Part shown: piece after piece, positions 53,574 through 64,000 of the stretch | How the letters are laid out: the number at the start of each line of letters is the position of its first letter | How positions within the stretch are numbered: the stretch's first letter is position 1 | Assembly: GCA_004352715.1 (NCBI GenBank) | Contig: SCFE01000056.1 | Location: forward strand, 899,335-963,334 | Reading direction: 5' to 3' | Length of the DNA: 64,000 bases | Origin: Hofstenia miamia | Taxonomy: Eukaryota; Xenacoelomorpha; Acoela | Made by a program: the position numbers and the translations under genes | Notes under the pieces: generated by a model | Database searches by the model: none | The model's input: the letters and a program-made list of their open reading frames with translations, nothing else | Told to the model about the DNA's origin: nothing

Positions 53574-56559
53574 TAATAAATTTTTGCAACACTTAAAAGT
53601 TGCCTTTTGAAAATGTATTTTTTTCAAAACAATTTGTAATTAAGTATTTACCACTCAATTATTATACATGTAAGTTATGTCACAATAAATTTATGAATTT
53701 TCTTAAAACTAAATAAATATAATCTGTATATATTTCAATAAATTTATGCCCAAGGTTTTATATTGCAAAAACCCGGAATGCCTTCTTTGTTCCACACTTG
53801 ATTTACCAAGAAAATAGTAGGAACATTTAAATTTCCACAGACGGAAATTGCAAGACATTTAATGTTTGTTTAAAACAACAAAAACATGTATGTACCACAT
53901 GGGGGAATACAAAGTTTTACAATGTTAATTTCTTCAATTCGAAAATCTTTACTTATTAATACCACTAGTAAATATTTATTATAGTACTAATCAAGAAATG
54001 TGTGTCAGAGAGATAAAATGGCACTAGTTTGTCAAAAATTTACATAAATTCCAGGAAAATTGTATATTAGTACAAGACTATTTAAATAATTTCGGACAAA
54101 AATAAAATGCATAATATGAAATATATAGTCGAAAGCACAGCATTATAGAATTCGTACAAGATACACGCATTCTAGGAAATATAAAACTAATTTAAAGATA
54201 ATTGAAACATATCATTTATTAAAATGGTAATATTCAAATTATTATAAGAATAATTAATGCAAAATTTTAGCACTGAGTTATTATTGCCTGGAAACTAGTA
54301 AAATTTCATTTTACATTACAATTTTTTATATTGCTTCTAAAAATTATTCTTAAATTTAATCAAAATAAGAACAATATTCAACTAAAATTTGTTATGCGCA
54401 AAATTATTAGTACATTGTTGAAGAATATAGACTAGAATATATTCAGCATTATTTAGCGGGTTTGATTTAAATAATCGTAGTTTGTGATTATTGAATGTCA
54501 ATGCTTAACTGTTTTATAGTTAACATTTGATATTTTTAGTTTGATTCAGAACCATCAGTTTAATTGGAAGCAATCTTGTGAACATTGTGCAATGCTGTTT
54601 GTCTGGTTTTTGATAGTAGGTAATTGAATTGCAAATATTGGACCAAAGTAATCTTTTGTGTGCAATATAGGCTTTTCACACGACATTTGCTTTATTTTCA
54701 ACGCATAACATGTAATTACTGTGGGAATTACAATTTTTAAAATCCTGTATCCAAATGTGACTTGTGGGAATTATAATTTTTTTAATTTCTAAATCACTTG
54801 TTTGATTTGTATTATGGCATATTTTTAAGTTTTCCGTCATAATAGCTAAACATGGTTTTTCTACCATATCTTTACGGGGTCTTTAATATGGTACATAATT
54901 GTATGGTACTATACCGTAATCACCATTTCTAGCTGCTATGCTGTTCATCAGGATTCAGTATCTCAAGCAAATTTAACCATTCACAGTTCTGTGTAATAAA
55001 CATGTCATTAAGCCATCATACGTTGCAAATGCGACCTGTCTAATTATCAATGACCAGTGAAACTAGAAGAGTAGTCAGTGGCAATCGCATTGTATAATTT
55101 TTTGTATTTGTTTGTAACTCCATCTCCTGTCTGTATAATTGTTTGCGTAATATCACTTATGCAAATAGTAAAATTCGCTATTTTCTTTATAGTATGGAAT
55201 GTTTTGGATGTCGACAATGTATATCATCAGTAGCATTTTTTTCAATTTTCGAACTCTGATTAGAGTAATTTTGGAGCGGAGCGCATACTTGCTGAAGCAG
55301 CTTCTTGCATTGTGTGAAAACTAAAGGAACTGATTTCAAAAATCTGTTTTTTGGATATAATTTTACTCAATGTGAGTTTGTAGATGACATTTCTCTTTGA
55401 TTAAACTCATTTTTTATTGCATTCGAAAATCTATAACACAAAAAGAAAACGGCAGGCAAGATAAGATGTACATCAAACATTCTTATAGCACATACTCCTG
55501 ACATTGGCAATTAGCATTTTTCTAACGCATCCAGCTGAAACATTTACAAGTTCAGTATTTTTGATTGAATTTCTTTCTATTTCATTAGTTTAAAAACATT
55601 AACAAGCAACTCTTTCAATTTAATTTTTATAAACAAGAGTAGCTTTAATAAGTAATACAGTGAACCACTAGTCAAGAAAACAAAAAAATTCAACAATCTG
55701 ACATTTTATTATTTGTAGACGTTCGGCTTAAGATATTCATTTACAATGAAATATAGCGATTTTGAATTGAGCTGTCAATTATCAAAAAATTGGGCTAGTA
55801 CAGCTTTAAATGCGGAATATGTTAAGTCCTAGTTAAAAAAACAATATCATAAAATTGGAAAATGTGCTGGAAGCGACATGTGCTGTTGAGTCATAATGCA
55901 GTAATTGATGTGAATGTCAATTCAAATCAAATCAATAAACTTCAAGTGAACTCAATAATCAAACCAAAGGAACTTTTTTAAGATCTAATATAATCTCAAT
56001 ATCAATTAAGTCGATAAGCAATTTTGGGAATTGTGACTATCAATATATATTTGCATAAATCATTCCGACCTGTGTAAAATATTTATGTTTAAAATTAATG
56101 CATGTTTATCCTAAAAAATGGAATAATTCATTCAATCATAAATTTTCTATTCAATATTATGTGAAATTATAAAAAAATGATTAAACTTTGTTTAGAAACG
56201 TTAATATTTTTAAGAAAAATAGAAAGGAATTAAAATTTTCAACGTTTCCAAGAGTGAAATTAGATGTGTCAAAATAAAGCTATTAAATTCTTCTTTATAA
56301 ATGATAGTAGTTGCATAATTTGTAAGTGAAACTACTAGATGTTTGCCATTGTGTATAAATATTAATAAGTTCAGTAATAACAATCATAGGTTGTAAACAT
56401 TATCAGATTAAGTTACCTTACTTCATTTGAAAGGGTCTTGGAAAATAATGAATAATATTTTATTTATTCGCAAATCACGTCGTTTTTGTGTCCATTATGA
56501 GGACAGATATTGACGTCTTTTGGCCGGCTATAAATGTTAACATAAGGACGTCCAAAAGA
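53574..56559. other. Intergenic sequence
   Basis: I see no gene in this very AT-rich 3 kb; open frames are short and without recognisable motifs. Confidence 0.6.
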
Positions 56560-56699
56560 CAACTTCGTGTTACTAGGGTTGTTCTGTCTTCTATTCTTTG
56601 ATTTTCCTGCACCTAGTGTGATTTCGGAACGTATTACGCCATGACTTCTAAGAAAGTACGAGCTAATGGCACTACATGCAGATTATTGCTTGCTCTAAA

Positions 56700-57170
56700 T
56701 CACCCTTTCCAAAGTGAAACGCTGAAAGTAAGGTTTAAATACAAATTTTAATGTTTATTAAAAATGGATCTTGTCATAGCAATTATTACAGTAGAGTTGT
56801 GTGATACTCAGAAATCTGATTGTGATGTACAAAATACAACTTTCGACGTACATTTTCGAAACACTAGATTCCAATTTCAAAATCTTTACCTGACGATTAC
56901 CACGAAAGTAGGGATAACTTCTAAATCAACCAAGAAATGTCTTTTTGCGAACTTTGCAATTGAAGTCTTTGCTCAATGTTTCTTCTCAGAGTATCGGGCG
57001 GGGGTGTGTTTTTCTATGAAGTTCCGAAGGTTTTTATACCCTGATCGACGTCATTATTGTTTGGTTGGCTATCTGTTTCCATTTCCAAATTTAGCTTGAC
57101 ATTTTTAGCCAATTTTAGCGTTTTAATGTCACCTCAGTTATCCCATCGTTTTTTAGAGTACCCCCTCGTT
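56700..57170 (-). repeat. LTR-like sequence with TATA box (minus strand)
   Basis: On the minus strand a purine tract ending GAGGGGG (near 57164-57170) is followed by a TATA box in GGGTATAAAAACCTTCGG (about 57024-57043) and AATAAA near 56757. It lies just downstream of a fragment of the envelope-like gene end (57311-57457). This order (gene end, purine tract, promoter, poly-A signal) is what a 3' LTR gives. LTR borders and a second LTR were not found. Confidence 0.4.
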
Positions 57171-57310
57171 AACAGTATTCTTTTCTTTTATTTTAACGTG
57201 TGGAGCACTTAAAAAGCTTGTTAACCATCTTTTTACCACATAGTAACCTCTTAAGCTAATGCAAGTTTCTCGCAGTTTTGGTAAACATCTAACAGATGCG
57301 GTAAATTCAC

Positions 57311-57457
57311 TCTTCCTCAAAGGCATTTCTTTTCAGAAAAATTTAAAATTTATTTAGTGTTTTACAGAATGAATTTTTACATTCCTGAAAATTAATAATT
57401 TTTCCAACAGTTTAGAATTCCGGAACACTCGGATTCCACTTTTATCACATATGATTT
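57311..57457 (-). pseudogene. Fragment: 3' end of the envelope-like gene
   Basis: It matches 61420-61558 with about three differences; that is the last part of the envelope-like frame plus its stop. Similarity stops abruptly at 57457, so the rest of the gene is missing. It shows that at least two copies of this retroelement landed here. Confidence 0.75.
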
Positions 57458-58150
57458 GTGACAAAGAAATGTCTGCAATCGCTAAACTCTTTCTAGTCTT
57501 AAAACTAACACTCATCAGTACTTAAATCCCAATCCTATTGTTTATGTAAATCGAAATTTAAGTAAATTTGACAATTTCCAAAACGTACTGTAATGTATTT
57601 CACATCAAATATATGATTGTAGCACATTGGAAAAATATTTGCATTTCATTATTTAAATTTACTGGCCAGAGTGTGAATAAATTAAATACATAATCTCAGT
57701 TAATTTTGGATTCAAAGTAATATAAGCAAACAGTGTGTATTCTATTAGATGAGTCAAAATTTACTTCTATAACATTTGTCAAATTGGCCATTTTAGTTCT
57801 TAGGACCATCTTCTGCAAATTTTGTTAGCTAGACATTATGAGGCCTTTTTCTGAGGAATTTTGTAACAGAATTCTTGTTTTTAATAAGTTATGATGCTCA
57901 TATCACTAATAAATTCTTAAAATAAACTAAGTACTAAGCTTGAAATATAAAAAATATTTTGAAATTTTATCTATACTTACTTAGTGTAGTTTTCATATTT
58001 CTCATAAAAAATAATGGAATGATTTTAGAAGATTCTTAAAACACACAGTTAAATGAAGCACAATTTATTATATCAAGCGCATAATATACTACAAAGCTTA
58101 GCATATTGGAATATACATGCAGGCTGCATAAATTAGTTATGTTGAGCCAC

Positions 58151-58686
58151 TTAAAGTTTTTTTGCAATATCAACCAAATGATTCTTCATTTCCAAATTCC
58201 TTTCACATATTATAAATTTTCCATTTGTAATATCTGCAAATGTTTTGAGATTGTAATAGTTGTCATTTTTTAAGGAAATTATGAAGCTTTTAAATTATGA
58301 GTCGCATATATTTCCTTCAAAATATTTTCTCCATTAATTTCAAAGCGGCATCTTCCATCAGAAATAAAAAATAGGACAGGATGAAATTCCTTCGGGTGAT
58401 ACTTATCTAGAATCACCTTAATCCCCTTTAGAGCTTCTATATAGTCATTTCCTCCTTCATTACTTTTATTTAAAATATCTTTATCAAAATCTTTTATGTT
58501 TTCAAATTCAGCAGGGAATGAAGGTTTGTTATTGTGAAGCACAATAGACAATTTATCATCTGAGTCCATTGAGACTCGGGTTTTTACAAAGCCAAGAACT
58601 GCTTCAGCTAGGGCTTCTCGATCTCCATCCATTGACACAGAATTATCCAGAGCGAAGATGAAGTGAAATTTGTTTGTACCACTCAT
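58151..58686 (-). pseudogene. von Willebrand A-domain gene copy 2, frameshifted
   Basis: The minus-strand frame begins like copy 1, including DNSVS and ISDGR, but one T is missing in the run at about 58293-58297 (TAAATTATG against TAAATTTATG in copy 1). The frame then ends at 58279 after 135 residues, losing the last quarter of the domain. The homologous downstream sequence continues intact to the old stop at 58151. Substitutions such as GFVKTRV and KPSFPAEFENIKDFDK set it apart from copy 1, so it is not an exact assembly duplicate. Confidence 0.8.
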
Positions 58687-59567
58687 CTAAATTAGAATTA
58701 ATTAAATTTGTATAGGGGACACAACTACTCCTATTAAAAAAACCGAACTGGCGTCATTTGCAGTAGTCTTTCTGCTATTCTGAAGTGCTAAACCATTTTT
58801 ATCTATACCATGTAAACCTGTATTCTAGAGAAAAACAATGTTGTTTTGCGATAGTTCTAATAAAGCTTCAAGCGATACCTCCGTATCTTGGACTGCTATT
58901 CTAGGTATGCAGCTTAGTAAAAAATAAATATTTCTAAGCATAGAGTATATAGCATATATGTCAAAATCTTATAATGAAAATAAATTGTAAAACCTAGGCA
59001 AATATTTCCGAAACACTAGTCAAATGAAAAAATGTAGATTTACTAGAAAATTCTAAAATAGAAGGTACCTGAATTCTAATGAAATTCAAAAATTTAAAGC
59101 AATATAATGGACTATTATTTATGATAGGAAACAAAATTTAAAATTTGAATGCCACATTTGTGAACCTATGCATATCATTGCACGGCGATTGAAATGCACT
59201 CAAGGAAGATGGCACCCACTAGAGTTATTTATAAGCTTTTGTGCGCATATGCAAGAAATATATTATTATTATAAATATCAAAAGTGCAATTTTTTTAAAA
59301 CGTTGCTCTTGGCTATATTTTTATCTTTGAATTGTTTTTGTTAACTATAAAAAGAAAATCGCATGCAGATGGATACTGAGCAGTAGCTCAATACTTACCT
59401 TTGTATCGGTTGCAAACAGGAATATAAACTCATTAATTACCTCACATCAACACAAAATTGACACAGCAAACATTATTATGTTAAAAGACTTTCAACAGTT
59501 TTCTGGCAAAAATCTGAAAATTTGCCTTCCCCCACTTTTAAATTTGGCACCTCATGCCTGTATATAT

Positions 59568-59573
<6 letters not shown>

Positions 59574-59613
<40 letters not shown>
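59574..59613. repeat. (TA)n microsatellite at the junction of the short copy
   Basis: In this copy the tract joins sequences that lie about 4.3 kb apart in copy 1. Confidence 0.95.
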
Positions 59614-59617
<4 letters not shown>

Positions 59618-59884
59618 CAATTCTATCGAGCCATTCATAATAACCAAATGTAAATTTTGATGAAATTTAAGTAAAATGCATATGGTAATAGCAATTTAAT
59701 AAAGTGATTCTTAGTATTTTAACAAAACCAATAGCAGATTGTAAGCTGAAGCCAAAATATAAGCATTTTTGTGTAAAAGGAAATTACACTGATATCACAA
59801 GTTTAACGTTAGTATTTGCTTGCAATCCACTAATTTACTAATGGAAAGCAATTTTAATTTAGTATGAAAAATTTTTTTTTTGAA

Positions 59885-61418
59885 AATTTATTTATTTATT
59901 CACTTGCAACCCTAGGGTTGAATAATAGTGAAATATACAAACTTGTAACATTAAGTATATAATATGCAAATGGATATTCTTTTTGAATCTGTGACGGAAC
60001 AAACGACATCGTAAATCGGAATGTTCTAACTGAGATTTGGCGATTGCGATGAGCTCGTAAAGGGTAGAGAGATTCTCGTTCTGCGGGTATTAGATTGTGT
60101 AGAGGGTGGTTCAGGTTATGCAATTTTTTCCAGAGTCGATCGCAAAGACTTTGGCGACGAGTGTACAAGGTAGAACAGTTTAGTTGTACTCCTGCTTCAC
60201 TATATGTTGCATTTGAGACCATTATTCGGAAAGCCCGTTTCTGTATCCTCTCCAGTCGATCGCTTTGATTTTGGGTTAACCCATAATGCCATAGCGGGGC
60301 ACAATACTCAAGCAGTGACCTGATTAACGGATAATACATGATTTTGGGATACGCCGTTTCGCCGAAGTAGTTTTAGTAAAAATAAACTTTTGGAAGCCTT
60401 ATTTGTAATTTCGTTCACGTGGCTGGTCCACTTCAAATTTTTCTGAAATGGTGACACCCAAAAGTTTGGCCGATGATACTCTCTGAATTGCAACAGATTC
60501 GACCCATTGAACTTCAGGAGGCAATTGGAAATTCTTTAAGAAACAAATAGTGAGCTCTTTTGACTTCGTTGGGTTTAGCTCTGCATAGTTACTGCTACAC
60601 CATTGGGCGACATGTCTGACTAGATCTACGTCTTTAAAAGGTTTGTTCTTAGATACGTATTGCCACGCAGTAGTATCATCGACATATTTCATGCGCAATT
60701 CCATTCCCATTCTCTTAACAAGGAATTCACGAACCAAATGAATAACCAAGGTCCAATTTTGTGCCTTGAGGCACGCCAGCTAGAACCATTAACCAGTCTG
60801 ATAGTTGGTCATTTGTTAGACGAACCCGTTGTTTCCTGTTGCTGAGAAAGGATATTATCCAGTTAATAGTCCTAGATCTTACGCCGATTTCTATCAGCTT
60901 TTTCACCAAGAGGGGATGACTAACGAAGTCAAAGGCTTTTCTAAGATCGAAGAAGAATGCGCGTATAAAACGTTCGTTAGATTCAAGCTGATTCAACCAG
61001 TGGTTATAGACACTAATTAACGCATTTATCATAGACCCGCCTTGTATAACTCCATATTGGCTAGGATCAAATACATTCAATACTTTTCCCTTCAGCTCTT
61101 TTTCTATTATTATATCTTCTATTAATTTAGAAATCGAGGGCGTCAGTGAGATTGGTCTTAGATCAGAGCCGGAAATTGATACTAGGCTTGTTTTAGCAAT
61201 TGGAACAACTTCTGCCACTCTGAAAGGAATTGCACATGATTCGCGTAAGGAAGTATTAACTAAGAGCGATATAGGCAGAGCCAGTTCACAACTAAATTTC
61301 TTTAGCAGCCAGCATGGTATTACTCTCATCTTGTAATCAGGCCCACTCGACTTCCGAGGGCACACCTTTTCTAGCATGTTATATACAGAGAACTCGTCGG
61401 TTGCTAGAGGTTCTGAAT
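59885..61418 (-). pseudogene. Jockey/CR1-type LINE reverse transcriptase, copy 2
   Basis: Nearly identical to 51875-53403, including the same frame changes after GTKL and before the thumb region. The few coding differences are Thr to Met in GGSxINAL, Val to Ala after KYVDDTT, and Gln to His in the tail. It is part of the segmental duplication and not a second insertion. It is cut at the N at 61419. Confidence 0.85.
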
Positions 61419-61462
61419 NTCTTCCTCAAAGGCATTTCTTTTCAGAAAAATTTAAAATTTAT

Positions 61463-63524
61463 TTAGTGTTTTACAGAATTAATTTTTACATTCTCGAAAA
61501 TTAATAATTTTTCCAACAGTTTAGAATTCCGGAACACTCGGATTCCACTTTTATCACATTCGCCAAGGGGCTTTGTGATTTTCCTCCACTCTTCAACTGA
61601 GTCTGGACTTAATCTGTTATTGGCTTTGATATGTACTTGAACCTCTTGAATCAAGTTTTGGTGTGCTTCTGCTGAAGACAGATAAGGTTGTTCTTGTAAT
61701 GCTGGAAATGCATCATAAATTCCTCTTAATGGTCTAGATATTGTAACATCAATTCTTTTATAACCTTCTCTGCATGTCATAAGATCTGGTTTTAGTGTCA
61801 CGCTTCGTCCTTTCAAAATCTGTCCACATCCTAACCTTATAACACATGCTCGGCAAGCAGGTATTTTATTTGGCATATATTTCTTTTCTATACTATTATT
61901 TGTCAAAAATTTTGTACTCAGCGGCTAAATGAAAAGGCAATGGCCATAACCTAAATTCTTGGCGTTTTCTGCAAGAATGTGTGATATCACCTTTGTTTTA
62001 CAAAATTCGAAAATTTGAGTTTCTAATCCAAAGAACAGTGATACTAAACAGGAACTGGCTTTGTTCTGATATGTTGGAAACCCTCGTTCACAGATTCTTA
62101 ATGATCCACCTTTGCAATATTTTAACGTTTCAGAATCCAATTCTGCGAACATAGAATTGTCTCTACTTATGGCCAAGTATGGTGTCTCTAGTATCCAGGT
62201 TGTAAATAGCTTTCCATCAGTTGATGCCATAGGAAGTGATGTCGCATGATAAACATAAAACTGTTGACTCATTGAGTTGAATGGGATTCCCATCCTAACA
62301 TGAAGTCCAAAAGGTGTGACATACACAGCATCTACTAATTTGGATTGATAATACGCTAGAATTCTTTTAGTCGATAATGTAGGACTTAAACGAGTTTCAC
62401 GCTGAATTTCCTTGCTAGCTAGTACCTCGACTAACTTCTTGAGATCTTTTGGAGAGACTAAACTAGGTGGTAGGTAACCTTCTGTCAAAGACGGTATTAC
62501 TTGGAGTAGGAGTGCGGTATAACTCTGAAGACCTATTCTAAATGATTTTAAGCTTGCAAACTTCGCCCCTAAATGAGCAGTCCAATTCGTTTCTACTAAA
62601 AATAATTTAATGTATTCACAGTAAAACCTAGCTACATTTGGCATTGACTCCTGCAATTCGTCTCTAAAATTTTTTTCTTTTCTTCCCACAGTTTCTTTAA
62701 TTCTGCTGCAACTAGCACAAATTTCTCATCAGTTTGCGTAGTGAGAAGATGTATATCTTCAGTGTGTTGGTTTGTTCCTTCTAAAATTTCTTTTACTTTT
62801 TCTTTCAAATGTTCAGTTTTTTCACATTTCCTAAGCCAACATTTGATAGGTTGGGCAATTGAAGCACCAACACTTAACGTTCCTAAAATCCCTGCAATTG
62901 CTAACCCCACCGCCCAGCGCCTATGATGAGGGTAGAGGTGGGTCCCTGATTCTGGTAAACTTTCCGGAATTAACATTTTTGCTTGAATTTTCATTTCTTC
63001 CAATTCTCTTTCAATTTCCTGTCCTTCTCGATTAATGAGTCTGGCTAATCAATTCACTATACTCTCGCGATCCGAATCTCTCCTTTCACAACTTTCTTCA
63101 TTTCCATTTAATTTTAACTGAAACTCTGGCATTTTCCTAACCAACTCTTGTGAAAAATTTACTGCTGGGAATGGTACTAAGAATTCAACCATTTTCCAAT
63201 GTTCAGTTTGAGTAACTTCAAATTGTTGATTAAATAAAATTCCATTNNNNNNNNNNNNNNNNNNNNNNNNNNNNNNNNGCAATCCGAATCTCTCCTTTCA
63301 CAACTTTCTTCATTTCCATTTAATTTTAACTGAAACTCTGGCATCTTCCTAACCAACTCTTGTGAAAAATTTACTGCTGGAAATGGTACTAAGAATTCAA
63401 CCATTTTCCAATGTTCAGTTTGAGTAACTTCAAATTGTTGATTAAATAAAATTCCATTCTCTATCTGTCCCACAATCTGCAGCCATGTCAAACTGTAAAA
63501 GATACTCTTCACGAGAACAGACAT
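61463..63524 (-). pseudogene. Envelope-like gene of an endogenous retroelement, broken
   Basis: Minus-strand pieces in order are: a signal-peptide-like start at 63524 (MSVLVKSIFYSLTWLQIVG); a hydrophobic segment after RR near 62920-62850 that could be a fusion peptide; a charged heptad-like stretch; and a long region with PYLAIS and spaced Cys (CRACVIRLGCG). This layout recalls class I fusion glycoproteins of LTR retroelements (errantivirus-like); the match is by layout only. Lesions are an in-frame stop near 63049, a frame change near 62640-62690, an in-frame stop at 61925, and a 32-N gap with duplicated flanks. No C-terminal membrane anchor is visible. Confidence 0.45.
63070..63458 (-). repeat. 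Direct repeat around a 32-N gap (assembly join)
   Basis: Positions 63070-63246 recur at 63282-63458, with N at 63247-63278 between. The envelope-like reading frame is therefore artificially doubled here. One or two substitutions separate the copies, compatible with two haplotypes. Confidence 0.88.
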
Positions 63525-63634
63525 CCTAAATTATAAGATCATTGCGTGATTTAACGTCTTTCTTACTTAGTGTTCGAAACTGTACTCATTAGTAAACATC
63601 TTAAAATTTTTTTCATTTAATGCATCTTTTGAAA

Positions 63635-64000
63635 TCATTTATACTTTTGCAAGAACACTCTCCATTCAGCAGTAATTTTGTCCCTCTTATTCTGTTCTAC
63701 TTGTGTCCAATCATCTGCCGGAAAGTTTGGGTGCTTGGTGGCAAACTGTGCGTATAGAATCGTCAACCATTCCCTTCGGTCTAAACGATGTTTCGCCCAA
63801 ACTTCCTCTGATGGTATTTGAATCTGGCTACGTTGTAGGATCTCTTCCAACTTTTTGAACACGTTTTCATTTCTTCTTCTAAATTGGAGTGTTCTCTGCG
63901 CCAACTCGTAAGTTAGTTGAGAATCGAATCGGCTATCATGTGGCTGAAGGCCTTGTTTTCTTAATTTTCTGATTTTATCTGGACATATTTTCTCCGCTAA
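63635..64000 (-). CDS. C-terminal part of an unknown protein, partial at window edge
   Basis: The minus-strand frame is open from the window edge (64000) to a stop at 63635, about 121 codons. It is rich in Arg, Gln, Glu and Trp (RREWLTILYAQFATKHPNF, DDWTQVEQNKRDKI) and has no membrane segment. It lies 110 bp upstream of the envelope-like gene on the same strand, so it may be the end of another retroelement protein. I do not recognise a domain and cannot assign a function. Confidence 0.4.
   Translation of the reverse strand, partial: LAEKICPDKIRKLRKQGLQPHDSRFDSQLTYELAQRTLQFRRRNENVFKKLEEILQRSQIQIPSEEVWAKHRLDRREWLTILYAQFATKHPNFPADDWTQVEQNKRDKITAEWRVFLQKYK

Larger units (their letters stand above)
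57837..61418. repeat. Segmental duplication, copy 2 (short form)
   Basis: It matches 44924-47226 and then, across a TA tract, 51602-53403. It has its own insertion of about 58 bp at 59139-59196. It ends exactly at the single N at 61419, so its right border is an assembly edge. Confidence 0.88.

Noticed and set aside
56764-57099. 111-codon open frame with several Cys
   Set aside because: It is antisense to LTR-like sequence including its TATA box; no domain is visible.

Overview
The window looks like AT-rich nuclear DNA from a non-vertebrate animal. Genes are split by introns with GT...AG borders and have long AT-rich introns. Most of the sequence is decayed transposons: Tc1/mariner-type and hAT-type DNA elements, several LINEs, and an LTR-type element with an envelope-like gene. 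I cannot name the species. A tunicate or a cnidarian would fit the AT content, repeat types and gene structure, but this is inference. There are no bacterial operons, rRNA genes or CRISPR arrays, and I found no convincing tRNA.

Left third (1-19826): tandem and palindromic repeats and a 1000-N gap come first, then a dead Tc1-like element. The main gene follows on the + strand (3684-19826): an ATP13A-type P5B ATPase (polyamine/cation transporter family), for which I can place six coding exons. Its introns carry two mariner-type relics, a LINE relic and a hAT-type element with an exact 8-bp target duplication. One splice donor after the catalytic exon reads TTAAGT where GTAAGT is expected.

Middle (20-44 kb): two intronless genes (22779-24554 and 42493-44259) encode related type II membrane proteins that I tentatively place with DUF288/STELLO-like glycosyltransferases. 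They are diverged paralogs but share a 207-bp stretch with no differences, the mark of recent gene conversion. The first lies between two inverted copies of a promoter-bearing LTR-like repeat. Between the two genes are LINE relics, a 759-bp transposon with perfect 32-bp inverted ends that encodes only the DNA-binding half of a transposase, a fold-back element with 57-bp internal repeats, and a nested hAT pair.

Right third (44.9-64 kb): a small stand-alone von Willebrand A-domain gene (minus strand) and a LINE relic lie in a segment that occurs twice (44924-53403 and 57837-61418). The second copy lacks about 4.3 kb lying between two (TA)n tracts, and its vWA gene has a 1-base frameshift. The window ends in a broken retroelement envelope-like gene on the minus strand.

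Five single-N joins, the 125-N gap and the 32-N gap are almost all bordered by exact direct repeats of flanking sequence. Several apparent duplications (4.4-5.0, 24.4-26.6, 26.5-27.7, 46.3-47.1 and 63.1-63.5 kb) are therefore probably assembly artefacts or unmerged haplotypes. I found no new multi-gene system. The most informative signals are the conversion tract, the indel between TA tracts, the altered splice donor and the HTH-only transposon.
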